A stretch of 16,525 bases of DNA from Cytophagales bacterium (GTDB lineage Bacteria > Bacteroidota > Bacteroidia > Cytophagales > Cyclobacteriaceae): positions 1 through 16,525 of the forward strand of contig DNTA01000046.1 in NCBI GenBank assembly GCA_003500135.1. Direction: 5' to 3'. Below, in pieces: positions 13,185 to 16,525 of this stretch (positions are counted from its first letter, which is position 1; the number at the start of each line of letters is the position of its first letter). Made by a program: the position numbers and the translations under genes. The notes below the pieces were generated by a model. It was not told where the DNA came from. It did not search any database and saw only the letters and a list, made by a program, of their open reading frames with translations.

Positions 13185-15461
13185 ATGAAGAATAAATACA
13201 TAGCCATTTTTGCATTATTCCTGATGGGGTCAGGAACACTATATGCCCAGAATTTTAGTATTAAAGGCAAAGTTTTAGACCAGAATGAACCTGTAATAGG
13301 GGCTAATGTCATGGTAGTTGAAACCAGGCAGGGTGCGGTCACCGATGAAAACGGCGCCTTCGTGCTGGGAAAGGTGCCCTCGAATGAATATACCCTCAGG
13401 GTTTCCTATGTCGGTTATCTTTCCCAAAAGGTTCCGGTGACGGTAAACAATAGCGATGTGATAATTGATGACATTGTTATTCAGGAAGATCATTTCAACC
13501 TGGAACAAGTGGTGATCACGGCAACCCGTAATGAAATTCTGCGCAGTGATGCCCCCATAGTTGTCAATCTGGCTGATGACAAATTGTTCAAAGCCACACA
13601 GTCGGTCGTATTAGCCGAAGGGTTGAGCTTTCAGCCCGCTTTACGCATAGAAAACAACTGTCAAAACTGTGGCTTTAATGGTTTGAGAATGAACGGTTTG
13701 GAAGGGGCGTACAGCCAGATCCTGATTGATGGACGCCCCATCTACAACAGTCTGCAAGGGGTTTACGGATTGGAGCAGATTCCTACCAACATGATTGAAC
13801 GGGTAGAGATAGTTCGAAGTGGAGGATCTGCGCTTTATGGAAGCAGTGCAGTTGCCGGTACCGTGAACATCATCACCAAAGAACCCATTGAAAACAGTAC
13901 TTATCTGAGAACGAACCAGGCATTAATTGACGGAAACACTCCCGATCAGACCTATATGGTGGGTGCAGATGTGGTCAGTGATGACCAAAATGCAGGAGTT
14001 ACGTTGAGCGGCTTCCACCGGAACAGGGATTTTTGGGATGCCAATGGCGATGGTTTTTCAGAAATGGGCCAACTCAGGGCCACTTCTTTTGCGGTGAAGG
14101 CTTTTTACAAGCCTACCGAATTGTCAAAAATCACTTTCAACGGATTTAACATCTACGAGTTCCGAAGGGGAGGAAACAAATTTGACCGTCCGCTTCACGA
14201 AACAGACATTGCCGAATCTACGACGCACAACATTCTCAATGGAGGCCTGACCTACGAGCAGTATACCAAAAACCAAAACCACAAGTTTTCGACCTATTTA
14301 AATTACCAGCATCTCGACAGGGATAGTTATTACGGGGCAGAAGAAGATCTAAATGCCTATGGCGACTCAAAAGACAACAGCTTTGTGGGAGGTTTTCAAT
14401 ACACCGGTGAACTGGGCCATTTTGCAGGGGGCTCACACACCCTGGTGGCAGGTTTTGAGTACAATCGCAATAACATGCAGGATAACGCCCCCTCTTACGA
14501 CCGGTTTATTGATCAAACAGCTGAGCAGTTTGGCGTATATCTGCAGGATGTGTGGGAAATAGCGGATAAGTTCAATATTCTGTTAGGCGCTCGCATAGAC
14601 GAACACAATCTCGTGGGAAGGCCGATTGTAAGTCCCAGGGCTAACGTAATGTATAAAATCACCCCTGATGTACAGTTTAGGGTAGGTTATGCAAGGGGTT
14701 TCAGGGCGCCACAGGTATTTGATGAAGACCTGCACATTACCCAGGTAGGCGGAGAAGGTACCGTGATTAGAAATGCCGGCAACCTGACCCCGGAGTACTC
14801 CAACGCTTACAGCGCCTCCCTCGACTATAACAAGTATATGGGCGATTGGTCACTTGGAATTACCCTGGACGGTTTTTACACACAACTTACCGATGTATTT
14901 ATCCTTGAAGAGCAAGGCATGGTGGGCAATGGTGATTTGCTTTTGGAAAGAAGAAATGGCAGTGGGGCAACTGTGGCAGGGGTAACCATTAACCCCAAAG
15001 TACAATACAAAGACAATTTCAGCTTACAATTTGGCCTTACTTTTCAAAACAGCGAATATGATGAGCCGGTCCAATGGTCGGAATCGGTGGAAAATACCAG
15101 TAAAAGGTTTTTCAGAACCCCGGACCAATACGGTTTTTATGTGCTCTCCTGGAATGCCGCCAAAAGCGTTACCCTTAATTTGTCAGGCGTTTATACAGGG
15201 GGTATGATCGCACAGCACTACGCGGGGTATATTGCAGAAGATGTCCTGGAAACGACTCCTTCATTCTTTGAAAACAATTTTAAAATTGATTTTACCCCGA
15301 AACTGAATAGTAAAATGGACATCACCTTCAATGCAGGTATCCAGAACTTCACCAATGCCTATCAGGACGATTTTGATTTGGGTATTGACAGGGATGCCGG
15401 CTACATCTACGGGCCAGGCAGACCACGCACTTATTTTCTGGGTATGAATATCCGGTTATAA
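13185..15461 (+). CDS. TonB-dependent outer-membrane receptor with carboxypeptidase-regulatory-like domain
   Basis: 758 aa. The signal peptide (1-21) ends LYA before Q22. Residues about 24-105 are a carboxypeptidase D regulatory-like domain (IKGKVLDQNEPVIGANV, GAVTDENGAFVL, YTLRVSYVGY), typical of Bacteroidota receptors. A TonB-box-like segment EQVVITATRN lies at 107-116. The plug (about 119-233) has SQILIDGRPIYNS, LEQIPTNMIERVEIVRSG and ALYGSSAVAGTVNIITK. The rest is the beta-barrel, ending RTYFLGMNIRL at the outer-membrane insertion end. It resembles the FecA/BtuB-like class that takes up siderophores, cobalamin, haem or metals by TonB energy; the substrate cannot be read. An unusual NNCQNCG (157-163) puts two cysteines in the plug. 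No SusD-like partner follows, so a glycan SusCD role is unlikely. The gene is clearly richer in G+C than the helicase, esterase and lipoprotein genes, as expected of older chromosome. Confidence 0.95.
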   Translation: MKNKYIAIFALFLMGSGTLYAQNFSIKGKVLDQNEPVIGANVMVVETRQGAVTDENGAFVLGKVPSNEYTLRVSYVGYLSQKVPVTVNNSDVIIDDIVIQEDHFNLEQVVITATRNEILRSDAPIVVNLADDKLFKATQSVVLAEGLSFQPALRIENNCQNCGFNGLRMNGLEGAYSQILIDGRPIYNSLQGVYGLEQIPTNMIERVEIVRSGGSALYGSSAVAGTVNIITKEPIENSTYLRTNQALIDGNTPDQTYMVGADVVSDDQNAGVTLSGFHRNRDFWDANGDGFSEMGQLRATSFAVKAFYKPTELSKITFNGFNIYEFRRGGNKFDRPLHETDIAESTTHNILNGGLTYEQYTKNQNHKFSTYLNYQHLDRDSYYGAEEDLNAYGDSKDNSFVGGFQYTGELGHFAGGSHTLVAGFEYNRNNMQDNAPSYDRFIDQTAEQFGVYLQDVWEIADKFNILLGARIDEHNLVGRPIVSPRANVMYKITPDVQFRVGYARGFRAPQVFDEDLHITQVGGEGTVIRNAGNLTPEYSNAYSASLDYNKYMGDWSLGITLDGFYTQLTDVFILEEQGMVGNGDLLLERRNGSGATVAGVTINPKVQYKDNFSLQFGLTFQNSEYDEPVQWSESVENTSKRFFRTPDQYGFYVLSWNAAKSVTLNLSGVYTGGMIAQHYAGYIAEDVLETTPSFFENNFKIDFTPKLNSKMDITFNAGIQNFTNAYQDDFDLGIDRDAGYIYGPGRPRTYFLGMNIRL

Positions 15462-15574
15462 GTAGCCTCATTGTCAATGCCTGAAATACGGTGACCATTT
15501 TTAAAATTTAAAATCAGTCTTTAAACAGTTTGATTGCCCCCTGCCACAGTTGCTCCACTTCCCAAATTTCTTAA

Positions 15575-15673
15575 CGCCTTTTGATCAAGGCCAATAATGA
15601 CTCTGAATGGCGAGAAAGATTCAATCAGCTAGTTATTGAGGGATTGAAAGCTCAGTGTTCAGAAAATGAATAA
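15575..15673 (+). pseudogene. C-terminal coding remnant, family unknown
   Basis: Between an in-frame stop (15572-15574) and TAA (15671-15673) runs a 32-residue frame (RLLIKANNDSEWRERFNQ, then LVIEGLKAQCSENE) without a start codon. Composition is protein-like, helical and charged, unlike the repeat-derived frames nearby. It could be the tail of a small antitoxin-like protein, but I cannot assign it. Confidence 0.3.
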
Positions 15674-15810
15674 ACAATATATTCAAAAACCCACCGAATC
15701 AACTTACGAGAGTTGCAAGTGACAACACCTGCAACGGCGAAGAAGCGCTATGAGCCATAAGCTATGAACCATGAGCCATGAGCTAATACCTTCCAGCTTA
15801 TAGCTTCGAA

Positions 15811-15869
15811 AGTTCAGGGTTCAGGGTTCAGCATTTAAGGTTCAGGGTTCGGGGTTCAGAGTTCAGGGG
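15811..15869 (+). repeat. GGTTCAG heptamer array
   Basis: Seven partly degenerate units of the word ggttcag / gttcagg over 59 bp. The reverse complement of the same word makes up 16061-16095, so the two arrays are inverted relative to each other. Confidence 0.75.
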
Positions 15870-16060
15870 ATTGCGAATTAATAAAAAAACATTCAAAAAC
15901 CCCCAAATCCACCATCTTCCTGAATGATACTGTAAAGATTCGGAAGCGCCATGAGCTAATATCTTCGAGCTTCCAGCTTCGAGCAAAAAGAGCTTTAAGC
16001 TTTCGACTTTCAGTTTATCTAAACAACTCAACGAATCCACCCATCCACTAACTCCTAACT

Positions 16061-16095
16061 TGTGAACCACTGAACTGTTGAACCCTTGAACCCCT
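16061..16095 (+). repeat. TGAACCC array, inverted partner
   Basis: Four TGAAC words at 7-10 nt intervals, reverse complement of the 15811-15869 array and in the same sense as 5474-5506. Confidence 0.7.
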
Positions 16096-16169
16096 GCGTG
16101 TAAGCCCGAACCAAAAGCGGGGGGTGCGTGGAGATGCGGGGGGAAGCATTTTTGGTTCTAGACCTTTTG

Positions 16170-16198
16170 GATACTTTTGTGGCGATGACAAAAGTATC
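16170..16198. repeat. Perfect 11-bp hairpin
   Basis: GATACTTTTGT (16170-16180), loop GGCGATG, ACAAAAGTATC (16188-16198). It is followed by ctgcccgtccggcatgagg. I have the impression of this hairpin as a common intergenic repeat in Bacteroidota, which would explain the frame encoding FGYFCGDDKSICPSGMRTE. Confidence 0.75.
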
Positions 16199-16390
16199 TG
16201 CCCGTCCGGCATGAGGACAGAACGAATATCAACTCATATGTCGAATACGTTCTTTTTTAATGTTATTACAGGTTCAACCAATTTCAACACAAAAACCCCT
16301 TTTGCTTGCGCGTATGTAATGACATAAATCCGGGAAATGACATTTAAGGATAAAGAACATGGTACAATCTGATGTGATCGTTTGCCCTCT

Positions 16391-16437
16391 AGCTCTGATG
16401 AAATCCTTACAGGATTTATCAGAATTCTCATCCGAAC
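16391..16437 (+). repeat. 47-bp hairpin repeat, copy 2
   Basis: Exact copy of 5324-5370, same orientation. The stem is TCTGAT (16394-16399), bulged G, AAATCCT, loop TAC, AGGATTT, ATCAGA (ending 16423). Confidence 0.9.
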
Positions 16438-16447
16438 AGGGCGGGTT

Positions 16448-16478
16448 CCTACTGTTCTGTCATGATACAGAAAGTAGG
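16448..16478. repeat. Hairpin with single-G bulge, beside the 47-bp repeat
   Basis: CCTACT (16448-16453), bulged G, TTCTGT, loop CATGAT, ACAGAA, AGTAGG (16473-16478): 12 pairs. Its 5' arm carries a lone G bulge, like the adjacent 47-bp repeat. A 12-bp perfect palindrome, TGCCTGCAGGCA, follows at 16486-16497. Confidence 0.6.
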
Positions 16479-16525
16479 TAAAGCTTGCCTGCAGGCAGGG
16501 AAATCAAGGCTGGTAAGCAATCCGA

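Larger units (their letters stand above)
15462..16525. other. Gene-free, repeat-dense right end
   Basis: 1064 bp with no intact gene. It holds a 33-codon coding remnant (15575-15673), paired words gaagcgc[t/c]atgagc and ccatgagctaata (around 15742-15788 and 15943-15961), inverted heptamer arrays (15811-15869 and 16061-16095), an 11-bp hairpin (16170-16198), the second 47-bp hairpin repeat (16391-16437), another hairpin (16448-16478) and the palindrome TGCCTGCAGGCA (16486-16497). The frames at 15828-16070, 16124-16327 and 16234-16431 are low-complexity products of these repeats and are not annotated as genes. Confidence 0.7.

Noticed and set aside
13185..15461. SusC-type glycan transporter
   Set aside because: No SusD-like gene follows, the length is shorter than typical SusC, and the plug resembles the siderophore/cobalamin/metal receptor class.
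15828..16070. 80-aa minus-strand frame
   Set aside because: It overlaps the heptamer arrays; its end (NPLNSEPRTLN) is a direct translation of the repeat.
16124..16327. 67-aa plus-strand frame
   Set aside because: It translates the 11-bp hairpin repeat and its usual flank (FGYFCGDDKSICPSGMRTE), an intergenic artefact.

Overview
This window looks like chromosomal accessory DNA from a member of the Bacteroidota. Three things point there. The 758-aa outer-membrane receptor has an N-terminal carboxypeptidase-regulatory-like domain ahead of its TonB plug. Two good promoters fit the phylum's TTTG / TAnnTTTG pattern. Almost none of the genes has a Shine-Dalgarno sequence. The GxxExxY gene and the many short intergenic repeats fit the same picture. 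Genus cannot be read from the window.

Layout, left to right. (1) 1-2089, minus strand: hsdM of a type I restriction-modification system, followed by a small GxxExxY gene held between two 43-bp direct repeats. hsdS and hsdR are not in the window. (2) 2352-4918: two toxin-antitoxin loci facing each other. On the plus strand is a complete Xre/MbcA-type antitoxin and RES-domain toxin pair. On the minus strand is an AbiE locus with an intact AbiEi-like antitoxin but an AbiEii toxin cut to its first 161 residues. The toxin is followed at once by the C-terminal scrap of a staphylococcal-nuclease-like (SNase) gene in another frame. The AbiE control region is clear: two copies of a 17-bp near-palindrome flank a promoter. 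(3) 4919-5908: about 1 kb without a large gene, holding a long hairpin, a 47-bp hairpin repeat that recurs at 16391, low-complexity repeats and a 27-codon upstream ORF. (4) 5909-10732: one very large gene (1607 aa) that joins a DEDD-type exonuclease-like domain, a Cys cluster, a RecQ helicase and a complete UvrD-type helicase in one chain. (5) 10896-12898: a small lipoprotein of unknown function, then a secreted esterase with a TPR-like tail lying between two 41-bp direct repeats. (6) 13185-15461: a TonB-dependent receptor with a CxxC in its plug. (7) 15462-16525: no intact gene; a dense set of short repeats and hairpins and one remnant of coding sequence.

Two 49-bp sequences, at 2352-2400 and in inverted orientation at 11394-11442, resemble IS21-family transposon ends and bracket the toxin-antitoxin, helicase and lipoprotein block (about 9.1 kb). 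No transposase lies between them. The best reading is a defence-type accessory island built by repeated insertion and decay next to a restriction-modification locus, with nutrient-uptake genes on its right side. The helicase fusion is the strongest candidate for an under-described system; a defence role for it is inference from context.
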